Origin: Ruminococcus sp.
GTDB lineage: Bacteria > Bacillota > Clostridia > Oscillospirales > Ruminococcaceae
Assembly (NCBI GenBank): GCA_024403935.1
Contig: JAKSQV010000004.1
Coordinates: forward strand, 1-64,000
Length of the DNA: 64,000 nucleotides
Reading direction: 5' to 3'
Part shown: positions 25,708 to 32,882 of the stretch, one piece after another
How positions within the stretch are numbered: position 1 is the stretch's first letter
Layout: each line of letters starts with the position of its first letter
Made by a program: the position numbers and the translations under genes
The notes under the pieces: generated by a model
The model's database searches: none
What the model saw: the letters and a program-made list of their open reading frames with translations, nothing else
Told to the model about the DNA's origin: nothing

Positions 25708-26655
25708 TCAGAAATTTGTTTCCCAGGTCCAGCTTCGTATCTCAAGCTCGTCAAGGTTGTACGGGGTTTTCTGATATACACAGTAATTGAGCCAGTTCGA
25801 GAACATCAGATTTGCCGTACATCTCCACGAGAACAGGGGAGTCTGAGAGGGATCGTCGTTCGGGAAATAGTTATACGGGAGCTGTATATCCAGCCCTTTG
25901 TTCTTGTCGCGGAAGTACTCGGCAGCTATGGTATCGCGGTCATATTCGGAATGTCCCGTGATGAAGTATTGTCTGCCGTTCTTGTTCGCAACGATATGCA
26001 CGCCTGAAATGTCAGACGAGGTCAGTATTTCGAGCTGGTCGATCTTTTCGATGTCTTCGCGGCGGACTTCGGTATTACGGCTGTGCGGCACATAGAATAT
26101 GTCGTCGAAGCCGCGCAGGAGCTGGCGGTTCTCGATCTCGACCTTATGCGGAAAGATGCCGAACATCTTGTGTTCAAGCGGATACTTGGGCACGCCGAAG
26201 TGGTAATAGAGACCTGCCTGAGCAGCCCAGCATATATAGATTGTCGAAAAGACGTGGGTTTTTGACCACTCGAAGATAGTCGTGATCTCGTCCCAGTAAT
26301 CGACCTGTTCGTATTCAAGCAGTTCAACAGGAGCACCCGTGACGATCATTCCGTCATAACGGGAGTTCTTTATCTCGTCAAAGGTCTTGTAGAATGATTC
26401 AAGGTGGTGATGTGAGGTGTTCCTTGAGATGTGCGATGCCATTTGCAGAAGGTCGATATCCACCTGAAGGGGAGTATTACTCAGCAGACGCAGGAGCTGA
26501 CATTCTGTCTCTATTTTTTTCGGCATAATGTTGAGAATTATGACCTTCAGAGGACGTATGTCCTGATGTTCAGCCCTTTCCTTAGACATTATGAATATAT
26601 TTTCATCGCCAAGCGTTTTGAACGCAGGAAGCTCCGATGATATGCGTATCGGCAT
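25708..26655 (-). CDS. metA: Homoserine O-acyltransferase MetA, acetyl-CoA type
   Basis: Acylates homoserine in the first committed step of methionine synthesis; cytosolic. Numbering matches characterised MetA enzymes exactly: nucleophile C142 in IYICWAAQ, H235 and E237 in GHSEYD. Residue 111 is Glu (GAPVELLEY), which in the Bacillus enzyme selects acetyl-CoA, whereas Gly there gives succinyl-CoA specificity. The usual label of succinyltransferase is therefore probably wrong here. The 315-residue length is standard. It follows a small gene by 20 bases on the minus strand. Confidence 0.94.
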   Translation of the reverse strand: MPIRISSELPAFKTLGDENIFIMSKERAEHQDIRPLKVIILNIMPKKIETECQLLRLLSNTPLQVDIDLLQMASHISRNTSHHHLESFYKTFDEIKNSRYDGMIVTGAPVELLEYEQVDYWDEITTIFEWSKTHVFSTIYICWAAQAGLYYHFGVPKYPLEHKMFGIFPHKVEIENRQLLRGFDDIFYVPHSRNTEVRREDIEKIDQLEILTSSDISGVHIVANKNGRQYFITGHSEYDRDTIAAEYFRDKNKGLDIQLPYNYFPNDDPSQTPLFSWRCTANLMFSNWLNYCVYQKTPYNLDELEIRSWTWETNF

Positions 26656-26675
26656 TCCAGACGCTCCTTTCTGTG

Positions 26676-27053
26676 TTATATCTGATTTTTGCAGTGCTCG
26701 CAGGCATTCAGGAAGCCGTCAACATTCTCACATACATTGCTGCCCTCAGTGAGAAAATGCAGCTTCACAAGCCTTGTGAGCATTTCGGTGTCGGTAAGCT
26801 CGAATGTAAGGGTTTCGATTCCTTTCATTGCACTTTTGAGCATGACCGAACGGACAAGCCCGTCGCAGAGCATGAGGTCACCGCTGTCATCGCAGCCGTA
26901 AACAACGGTGCGTTCTGCCTCATAGGCGTAGGCGATAAAGCCCAGAATTCTGCTTCCGTCGAGAGCCTCGGTGATATGGACAGTGTTTGTTCCTGCCGCG
27001 GCGAGTATGTGTTCATATCCTGATGTATCAAATCTTTCCTGGATTTCAAGCAT
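26676..27053 (-). CDS. Hypothetical protein, weakly GNAT-like
   Basis: A 125-residue soluble protein. The order of strands and helix ([20 protein letters not shown], then [20 protein letters not shown]) resembles the acetyl-CoA-binding part of GNAT acetyltransferases, but no QxxGxG/A loop is visible. The similarity is low. It lies 2 bases downstream of the pseudouridine synthase gene and 20 bases upstream of metA. Confidence 0.55.
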   Translation of the reverse strand: MLEIQERFDTSGYEHILAAAGTNTVHITEALDGSRILGFIAYAYEAERTVVYGCDDSGDLMLCDGLVRSVMLKSAMKGIETLTFELTDTEMLTRLVKLHFLTEGSNVCENVDGFLNACEHCKNQI

Positions 27054-27055
27054 GA

Positions 27056-27787
27056 TCAGTTACCCTTTCCGATTGCTGTTCTCAGGGCGCGGAGCTCCTC
27101 AGCTGTGAGCTCGCGCCACGTTCCGGGCTTGAGCATACCGAGCTTTACAGGACCGATACTGATACGGCGAAGTCTTGCGACTTCAAGCCCTACCGCCTCG
27201 CACATACGGCGTATCTGGCGGTTTCTGCCCTCTTTGATGGTGATGAGGAGAACTACTCTGCCCTGTTCCTTTTCCTTAACGATAACAGAAGCAGGCAGTG
27301 TCTTCTTGCCGTCGATATCAACGCCCTCTGGTAGCTGTACAAGCTGCTCAGCACTGATGTCGGGACGTACGGTGACTCTGTATGTTTTGGAAATATGACG
27401 GCTCGGGTGCATGATGCTGTTTGCGAAGTCGCCGTCATTGGTAAAGAGAAGCAATCCCTCGGAGTTTCTGTCGAGCCTGCCGATAGGGTAAACGCGCTCC
27501 TCAACGCCGTCGAGAAGATCCATAACACAGCGGCGGTCGAGTTCATCTGAAACGGTCGTAACATAGCCGCGCGGCTTGTTCATCATCAGGTACAGCAGAT
27601 TCTTCTTCCGCGGCATGTAGATTCGTTCGCCGTCAATGGTGATGATGTCCTTGAATCCGCATTTGTCGCCGAGCTTGACGGGGTGTCCGTTTAATTTGAC
27701 TCTGCCGTTCGAGATAAGCTCCTCAGCCTTGCGGCGTGAGCAGAATCCGCAATCTGCGATCATTTTCTGAATCCTTATCTTTTCCAC
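27056..27787 (-). CDS. Pseudouridine synthase, RsuA/RluB family
   Basis: Converts uridine to pseudouridine in rRNA. It has an N-terminal S4 RNA-binding domain (about 1-55; RIQKMIADCGFCSRRKAEELI) and a catalytic domain with the active Asp in IGRLDRNSEGLLLFTNDG. MMNKPRGYVTT and EGRNRQIRRMCEAVG are also present. Length and context (downstream of scpA-scpB) fit the RluB/E/F branch that modifies 23S rRNA. A GTG start at 27787 is chosen because GGGAG precedes it by 6 bases; the open frame upstream overlaps the carboxypeptidase gene. Confidence 0.92.
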   Translation of the reverse strand: MEKIRIQKMIADCGFCSRRKAEELISNGRVKLNGHPVKLGDKCGFKDIITIDGERIYMPRKKNLLYLMMNKPRGYVTTVSDELDRRCVMDLLDGVEERVYPIGRLDRNSEGLLLFTNDGDFANSIMHPSRHISKTYRVTVRPDISAEQLVQLPEGVDIDGKKTLPASVIVKEKEQGRVVLLITIKEGRNRQIRRMCEAVGLEVARLRRISIGPVKLGMLKPGTWRELTAEELRALRTAIGKGN

Positions 27788-27800
27788 ATTTTCTCCCTTC

Positions 27801-28943
27801 TCAGGAGAAGAAGCTCCTGAGCTTAGTTTTGATTTTGTTTGATATGCTGTCCCTGGTGTCAGGGGAAGCGGCGTATTCGGCGTTTTCCGCTGCACACAAG
27901 GGGATACGCCTTATTTCGCGGCTGTTGAAGCTGATGCTGAGTTCACCGAGCCTGTCGCCCTTTTTTACGGGCGCATATACGAAAGGCGAAGAAATTACTG
28001 TATATGTAAGTTCATCCTTGTCCGCCGCGAGTACCGTAACAGGCTCAGGCGGAGCTTCGGCGTGAACGTGTATGCATTTACTGCAGCTCCCGGCAAGGGG
28101 GATACTGAGCTCCTGCGGCAGCTCCGGCTCGACCGTGTGTACCTCTGCAAATGCATGATCGTACATTGATATATGGTCGTTCCAGTCGTTGCGGTCATTG
28201 AGCGTGACACAGACGAGGTTCTTCCCGTCGCGTTCACAGGCAGATACAAGGCACCTTCCTGCTTCGTCAGTGAAGCCTGTCTTTACGCCGTATGTGCCGC
28301 CGTACATTGAAAGGAGCTTGTTAGTATTGCGAAGCCATCGCTTATATGGGGGATTGCCGAATTCGAGACAGATGCTTTCACTGGAGCAAATGTCGCGGAA
28401 CACTCTGTTCCTGAGTGCTGCGGAAGCGAGAACAGCCATATCATAGGCGGAAGAGCCGTGTCCTGTTCCGTCAAGTCCTGACGGAGTGACGAAGAACGTC
28501 TTGGTGAGACCAAGCTCCTGAGCGCGTGAATTCATAAGTTCGGTGAACTTTTCGCTGCTTCCTGCAATGCGTACAGCGGCAGCATTTGCCGCATCGTTGC
28601 CTGAGGGCAGCAGCATTCCGCAGCAGAGCGCGTACTTTGTGACTATATCGCCATCCTGCAAGCCCATAGATGAGCCTTCAACGCGTATTGCTCCGCTGTC
28701 GGCCACGAAAGGCTCGTAAAGTCCGCCGCTCTCAATGCAGAGCAGGGCAGTCATTATCTTGGTCGTGCTTGCCATAGGCAGCTTTTCGCTGCTGTTGTGC
28801 GAGTACACTATCTCGCCCGTGTCCGCGGAAATGACGACAGCCGCCTTTGCCGAAACATCAGGAGCATCCTCCGCGTATACAACAGGAAAATGCAGTCCCG
28901 CTGTCAGCAGGACCGCAGATAGAGCAGATACGATTCTTTTCAT
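27801..28943 (-). CDS. dacF: Serine-type D-alanyl-D-alanine carboxypeptidase (PBP5/DacF type)
   Basis: A secreted low-molecular-weight penicillin-binding protein that trims the terminal D-Ala from peptidoglycan stems. It has a signal peptide (about 1-24), the catalytic tetrad MASTTK (S59, K62), the SGN motif in LLPSGNDAAN and the KTG in YGVKTGFTDEAG. A C-terminal domain (about 285-380) completes it. The second of two close ATGs (28943) is taken as start because GGAGG would be only 1 base from the first. The genes around it match the sporulation-linked dacF neighbourhood, but the symbol is by similarity only. Confidence 0.9.
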   Translation of the reverse strand: MKRIVSALSAVLLTAGLHFPVVYAEDAPDVSAKAAVVISADTGEIVYSHNSSEKLPMASTTKIMTALLCIESGGLYEPFVADSGAIRVEGSSMGLQDGDIVTKYALCCGMLLPSGNDAANAAAVRIAGSSEKFTELMNSRAQELGLTKTFFVTPSGLDGTGHGSSAYDMAVLASAALRNRVFRDICSSESICLEFGNPPYKRWLRNTNKLLSMYGGTYGVKTGFTDEAGRCLVSACERDGKNLVCVTLNDRNDWNDHISMYDHAFAEVHTVEPELPQELSIPLAGSCSKCIHVHAEAPPEPVTVLAADKDELTYTVISSPFVYAPVKKGDRLGELSISFNSREIRRIPLCAAENAEYAASPDTRDSISNKIKTKLRSFFS

Positions 28944-29004
28944 ACGCATACCTCCGCAGTACAGGTTACTGTCAATGATATGCAGAAAAGAGGGACTGTA
29001 TGAA

Positions 29005-29421
29005 TCAGTCGCTGAGTATTACATCGCCCTCGTCGTCCGATCCGCCTTTCTTCTTTGCGAGGAAGCCCTGTACCTTCTCAATAAGAGTGGGTACGGAGTT
29101 GATAGCACTTGAGATCGGATCGCTGGTTGTTTCCATGCCGATCATCTTAGCTTCGCCGTTCGGTGAGATAACGAGGAAGCCTTCAGGCTTGATGCTTACA
29201 CCTGCGCCTGCACCGCCGCCAAAGAGGTCCTTGTCGTACTTTGAGGGGAGGTCTGAGCCGCCTGAAGCAAAGCCGTATGATACCTTTGAAACGGGTATGA
29301 TGGTCGTTCCGTCAGCAAGAGCGAGAGGTTCGCCGATGATAGCATTGACATCAGCCATTTCTCTTATTTTGTCGATGGATATACCGAGTATTTCGTTAAC
29401 GGGTGTCTTTTTGTTTTCCAT
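29005..29421 (-). CDS. ytfJ: GerW/YtfJ-family sporulation protein
   Basis: A 138-residue protein of the YtfJ (GerW) family, needed for full germination in Bacillus. The family features are IGEPLALADGTTIIPVSKVSYGFASGG, the Gly-rich GGGAGAGVSIKPEGFLVI strand pair and an acidic tail. It lies 9 bases downstream of the DUF2953 gene, the same pair order as in other Firmicutes. Confidence 0.9.
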   Translation of the reverse strand: MENKKTPVNEILGISIDKIREMADVNAIIGEPLALADGTTIIPVSKVSYGFASGGSDLPSKYDKDLFGGGAGAGVSIKPEGFLVISPNGEAKMIGMETTSDPISSAINSVPTLIEKVQGFLAKKKGGSDDEGDVILSD

Positions 29422-29430
29422 ATTGATTCC

Positions 29431-30294
29431 TCATTTCTGCCTTGCGGCTTGTTTTCTGAGTTTTCTGTCCTGCAAAATGCCGGGGATAAGAAATCTGAAC
29501 AGATATGTCAGCAGGAGTCCGACTCCTGCAAAAACAGCGGTTATTGGGCGGAACTTTATCTTGGCAGCCGCATCCCAGCGCGGCTTGCTGACAGCAAATC
29601 CCGGATTTACGTCAATGGTCCTGAGTCTGACATTGAAAAGTGCACTCACCCATGCAAGAACGTTATACAGAGCTCCGCTTATCCTGCCGTAGTTCAGCGC
29701 ACATTTGTAAGCGTCCTCATTTGCAATGATAAAGTCGATATACAGTTCATATATTTTGATACCCTTGAATAATCTTAATACAGGGCGGTCGGCTGCACGG
29801 ACAATATCAAGCACGAAGTCTATTTTCTCGTTGAGTGTTTTGGGAGGCTTGTCCTTTTTCTTCTTCTTTTTCTTTTCGTTCTCTTCATCGCTGAGCGGTT
29901 CGGATGAGTCGTCCCAGTCATCGGGCGGAGGATATTCATCTTTTTCGGGAGAAGTATCGAACTGAGGCGTATCTTCGCCTGTTTCAATGTTATCCGCAGG
30001 AGGCTCGGTTATCTCGTCCTCATACGGCTCATCGGACATCTCCGGAATTTCCACTGTATCTTCGTCTTTCTTTTTAGCCTTTTTCCGCGATCTGAACTTC
30101 TTTACTATATTGAGTACCAGCGGAATGAGCCCTTTTTTCTCGGAGTTGTAGAGCAAAATATGTGCATATCGGGCACTGTAACCGAGCTTGCCGTCAATGT
30201 AGCTGACAGCTCCCTGTACAGGCAGGCACAATATCAGAATAATAATGCCGAGAACGGCAAGAAGAATCCACAGCAGAATTTTCATCACAATCAT
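29431..30294 (-). CDS. DUF2953 membrane protein
   Basis: A 287-residue protein with an N-terminal membrane helix (about 5-28), a basic then strongly acidic low-complexity region (about 70-140, ending in a run of Lys) and a C-terminal DUF2953-like part (about 150-275; FNVRLRTIDVNPGF). A second hydrophobic segment lies near the end (AVFAGVGLLLTYLFRFLIPG). DUF2953 genes next to ytfJ are common in spore-formers; the function is unknown. Confidence 0.75.
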   Translation of the reverse strand: MIVMKILLWILLAVLGIIILILCLPVQGAVSYIDGKLGYSARYAHILLYNSEKKGLIPLVLNIVKKFRSRKKAKKKDEDTVEIPEMSDEPYEDEITEPPADNIETGEDTPQFDTSPEKDEYPPPDDWDDSSEPLSDEENEKKKKKKKDKPPKTLNEKIDFVLDIVRAADRPVLRLFKGIKIYELYIDFIIANEDAYKCALNYGRISGALYNVLAWVSALFNVRLRTIDVNPGFAVSKPRWDAAAKIKFRPITAVFAGVGLLLTYLFRFLIPGILQDRKLRKQAARQK

Positions 30295-30330
30295 TCCTGC
30301 CGCTCCTTTCTGAAAAAGTTTGCTGAATAA

Positions 30331-30942
30331 TTATTCGTCGAGCTCAAGCGGCTCTGTTTCGTCTTCGTTATAAGCGGCTTCATCATCGCTGAGGTCAAGA
30401 GTGAGCTGATCGTCTTCAAGCGGATCGCCTGTTCTGCCGTCTACAGGCGGCAGCTCATCAACGGAGCTGAGTCCGAACGTACGAAGAAAAACGGGAGTAG
30501 TCCTGTATACTATCGGCTTACCGGGCACATCGAGCCGTCCCGCTTCCTCGACGAGTCCCTTTTCCACGAGGTTGTTGACAACTGAGGAGCTGTCAACACC
30601 GCGGACATTTTCGACAAAGCTCTTTGATACGGGCTGATTGTAGGCAATGATAGTCAGAGCCTCCATAGCTGCGTTTGAGAGCGGAGTGTTCTTCTTTGTT
30701 TCAAGTATTGAACGTATCTGCGGAGCAAATTCCTCGCGTGTACACATCTGGTAGCTGCTGTCGAGCTTCTTGATGCATATTCCGCTGCCGCTGTCGTCAT
30801 ACCGCTCGTTCAATAGCCTGATGAACTGGGGGAGAGTACCTACGTCAATACCGCTTGCCTGAGAGAGCCGATAGAGTTCGACAGGCTCGCCGCTTGCAAA
30901 GAGTATAGCCTCTATTGCGCCGAGTTTCTCTTTGATCTCCAT
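30331..30942 (-). CDS. scpB: Segregation and condensation protein B (ScpB)
   Basis: The winged-helix subunit of the Smc-ScpAB condensin. It has two WH domains (about 5-80 and 85-165) with SRSL-type family sequences such as AIEAILFASGEPVELYRL and TIIAYNQPVSKSFVENVRGVD. A 40-residue acidic tail follows. It overlaps the 3' end of scpA by 31 bases, so the two are coupled. Confidence 0.95.
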   Translation of the reverse strand: MEIKEKLGAIEAILFASGEPVELYRLSQASGIDVGTLPQFIRLLNERYDDSGSGICIKKLDSSYQMCTREEFAPQIRSILETKKNTPLSNAAMEALTIIAYNQPVSKSFVENVRGVDSSSVVNNLVEKGLVEEAGRLDVPGKPIVYRTTPVFLRTFGLSSVDELPPVDGRTGDPLEDDQLTLDLSDDEAAYNEDETEPLELDE

Positions 30943-31670
30943 TTTTTGCGTCCCTCTCTTTCCATTTCACCCTTGAAGAAAATGATTGTGTTATCCTCGC
31001 TTATGGTTATCCTGCCGAAGCGCGTCAGTTCAAGCACAGCAAGAAAAGTCGCAACTCTCGCCGAGCGGTCTGTCACGCCTTCATAGAGCTTGTCCATATA
31101 TACCTCACCCGTTGTGTAAAGCTCGCGCAGAATATGCACGACCTTTGTAAGAACAGGCACTATCCTGCGCTTCACAACGGAATTTATCTTGTTGTCAATA
31201 TGCATTTTCTGCGTATCAGGACGCATCTTCTTGTTGGATAATGATGCGTATGCCTGTACGAGCCTTTCAGGCTCGTGAACGAGCGTATAGGTCATATCTG
31301 CTTCAATCTTCATAGGCTCTCTCGTGAAAATATCGCTGCCGACATTTCGCTCTGCAAGAGCTTTTGCAGCCTGCTTGCACAGTGACAGTTCAATGAGAGC
31401 ACCCTCAAGCTCTTTCTTCATCTGTTCGGCTTCTTCCGGCTTCGGGAGCAGAGCAGCCGTCTTGATGTAAACGAGCCTTGCAGCCATTTCGAGAAATTCG
31501 CCTGCAAGCTCGAGATCCTGTTTGTGACACTCCTCAATGAAGATGAGATACTGTTCAAGCAGCTTTGATATTTCGATGTCGCAGATGTTGAGCTTGTGCT
31601 TGGTTATGAGAGCAAGCAGTACGTCGAGCGGACCTTCATAGACATCAAGCTTGTAATTGATAGTGTCCAT
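30912..31670 (-). CDS. scpA: Segregation and condensation protein A (ScpA)
   Basis: The kleisin subunit of the Smc-ScpAB complex. The N-terminal signature YKLDVYEGPLDVLLALI and the C-terminal winged-helix segment (AVLELTRFGRITISEDNTII) are intact over 252 residues. ATG 31670 overlaps the TGA of the protease gene (TGATG), so this start is preferred to one 30 bases earlier inside that gene. Confidence 0.95.
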   Translation of the reverse strand: MDTINYKLDVYEGPLDVLLALITKHKLNICDIEISKLLEQYLIFIEECHKQDLELAGEFLEMAARLVYIKTAALLPKPEEAEQMKKELEGALIELSLCKQAAKALAERNVGSDIFTREPMKIEADMTYTLVHEPERLVQAYASLSNKKMRPDTQKMHIDNKINSVVKRRIVPVLTKVVHILRELYTTGEVYMDKLYEGVTDRSARVATFLAVLELTRFGRITISEDNTIIFFKGEMEREGRKKWRSKRNSAQ

Positions 31671-32356
31671 CAATATCCCCACTTCAGCTTGGGTATCCAT
31701 TTTACGGTATCCCAGAGAAGACCGCTTACGAAATTCCGTGCGTAGTACAGCGGATTGTAGCGTGACGGGATATAGCTGAGACCTATTATCACAATAAAGA
31801 AAGTGATAGAGATCTCCTGCTGATGCTTGTGGAACCAGCGGTCAACCTTTGCAGGTGTGAAATATATCAGAACATTGTAACCGTCAAGAGGCGGCAGAGG
31901 TATCATATTGAATATAGCAAGACCGATGTTTACCTGATAGAGGTATGTCAGAAGGAGCTTGACGCAGCTCAGAGGCGTTACAGCAACGTCTATTGAAGCT
32001 TTCATTCCGGCATCGGTACACAGTATCAGAGCGTATGCAAGAGCTGCGACAAAAGCAGCCAGTATATTTGATACGGGGCCTGCAAGCGCGGTCAGAGAGA
32101 TACCTGCGCGGTATTTTTTCATTCGTACAGGGTTTATCGGTACAGGCTTTGCCCATCCGAAGCCTGTAAGGACCATAAATATAGTACCTATCGGGTCAAA
32201 ATGGTCCATAGGATTCAGACTTATTCTGCCTGCACGTTCAGCCGTATCATCTCCGAACCATTTGGCAACGAGTGCATGAGCACTCTCATGTATCGGGATA
32301 ACGAGAAGCAGAGTGACGACTCTTGCGAAAAAATTTAAAAAAGCTTCGATGTTCAT
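31670..32356 (-). CDS. Site-2 protease family (M50) membrane metalloprotease
   Basis: An intramembrane zinc protease of the short YwhC-like group. The zinc motif HESAHAL lies in the first helix (about residues 24-30), and the third ligand Asp is in NMIPLPPLDGYNVL (about 155). About five membrane helices span 228 residues and no PDZ domain is present. It heads the scpA-scpB operon; its substrate is unknown. Confidence 0.9.
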   Translation of the reverse strand: MNIEAFLNFFARVVTLLLVIPIHESAHALVAKWFGDDTAERAGRISLNPMDHFDPIGTIFMVLTGFGWAKPVPINPVRMKKYRAGISLTALAGPVSNILAAFVAALAYALILCTDAGMKASIDVAVTPLSCVKLLLTYLYQVNIGLAIFNMIPLPPLDGYNVLIYFTPAKVDRWFHKHQQEISITFFIVIIGLSYIPSRYNPLYYARNFVSGLLWDTVKWIPKLKWGY

Positions 32357-32485
32357 AAATTACCTTTCCTATTCTGTAGAAACAGTTATTCATTTTTTAT
32401 TATACTACATTTCAATAAGATTTTCAAGTGAATTGGCTAAAAAATCATTTTTGCAAAAAAAATTAGAGTTTTTTTAAAAAAAGGC

Positions 32486-32514
32486 TTGCATTTTTCAGAA
32501 TGATATGATATAAT
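32486..32514 (+). promoter_or_regulatory. Promoter of rpmB
   Basis: TTGCAT, a 17-base spacer and TATAAT, 50 bases before the rpmB start; AAGGAGGTG is the ribosome binding site. Confidence 0.85.
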
Positions 32515-32563
32515 ATACACGTTGCTTATTTTGGAGCTAAGATAAATAAGGAGGTGCAGCCTG

Positions 32564-32752
32564 ATGGCAAAATGTGATATCTGCGGAAAGGGAGTTACTT
32601 TCGGCATAAAGGTTTCTCACTCACACAGACGTACTAACAGAACATGGAAGCCTAATGTAAAGCGTGTTAAGGCTATCGTCAAGGGTACTCCTTGTCATAT
32701 CTACGCTTGTTCAAGATGCCTGCGTTCTGGTAAGGTTGAAAGAGCTAACTGA
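32564..32752 (+). CDS. rpmB: 50S ribosomal protein L28
   Basis: A 62-residue L28 with two zinc-binding pairs, CDIC (residues 4-7) and CSRC near residue 51-54. It is therefore the zinc-containing (C+) form. The motifs GIKVSHSHRRTNRTWKPN and the basic centre match the family. It is monocistronic, with a strong promoter and terminator. Confidence 0.97.
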   Translation: MAKCDICGKGVTFGIKVSHSHRRTNRTWKPNVKRVKAIVKGTPCHIYACSRCLRSGKVERAN

Positions 32753-32771
32753 TCGTACTTTTGTGAGTACT

Positions 32772-32798
32772 GAGCGTTCCTGACGGGACGCTCTTTTT
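32772..32798 (+). terminator. Terminator of rpmB
   Basis: A 9-bp stem with one wobble (GAGCGTTCC / GGGACGCTC), a TGAC loop and T5. Confidence 0.88.
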
Positions 32799-32834
32799 AT
32801 TTTGTCCAGTTAATGGCATACTATTTCTATTAGA

Positions 32835-32867
32835 AAAAGGCAGGTATCTGTGAGATACCTGCCTTTT
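32835..32867 (-). terminator. Terminator of the GH5-esterase gene
   Basis: A perfect 15-bp stem (AAAAGGCAGGTATCT / AGATACCTGCCTTTT) around GTG, 16 bases beyond the stop on the minus strand. Confidence 0.9.
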
Positions 32868-32882
32868 GTTTGTTTCAGCTTA

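Noticed and set aside
29000..29692. A 230-codon plus-strand open frame opposite ytfJ and DUF2953
   Set aside because: It is antisense to two genes with clear family sequence, has no ribosome site and its composition (Ser/Pro/Leu-rich) is typical of a shadow frame.
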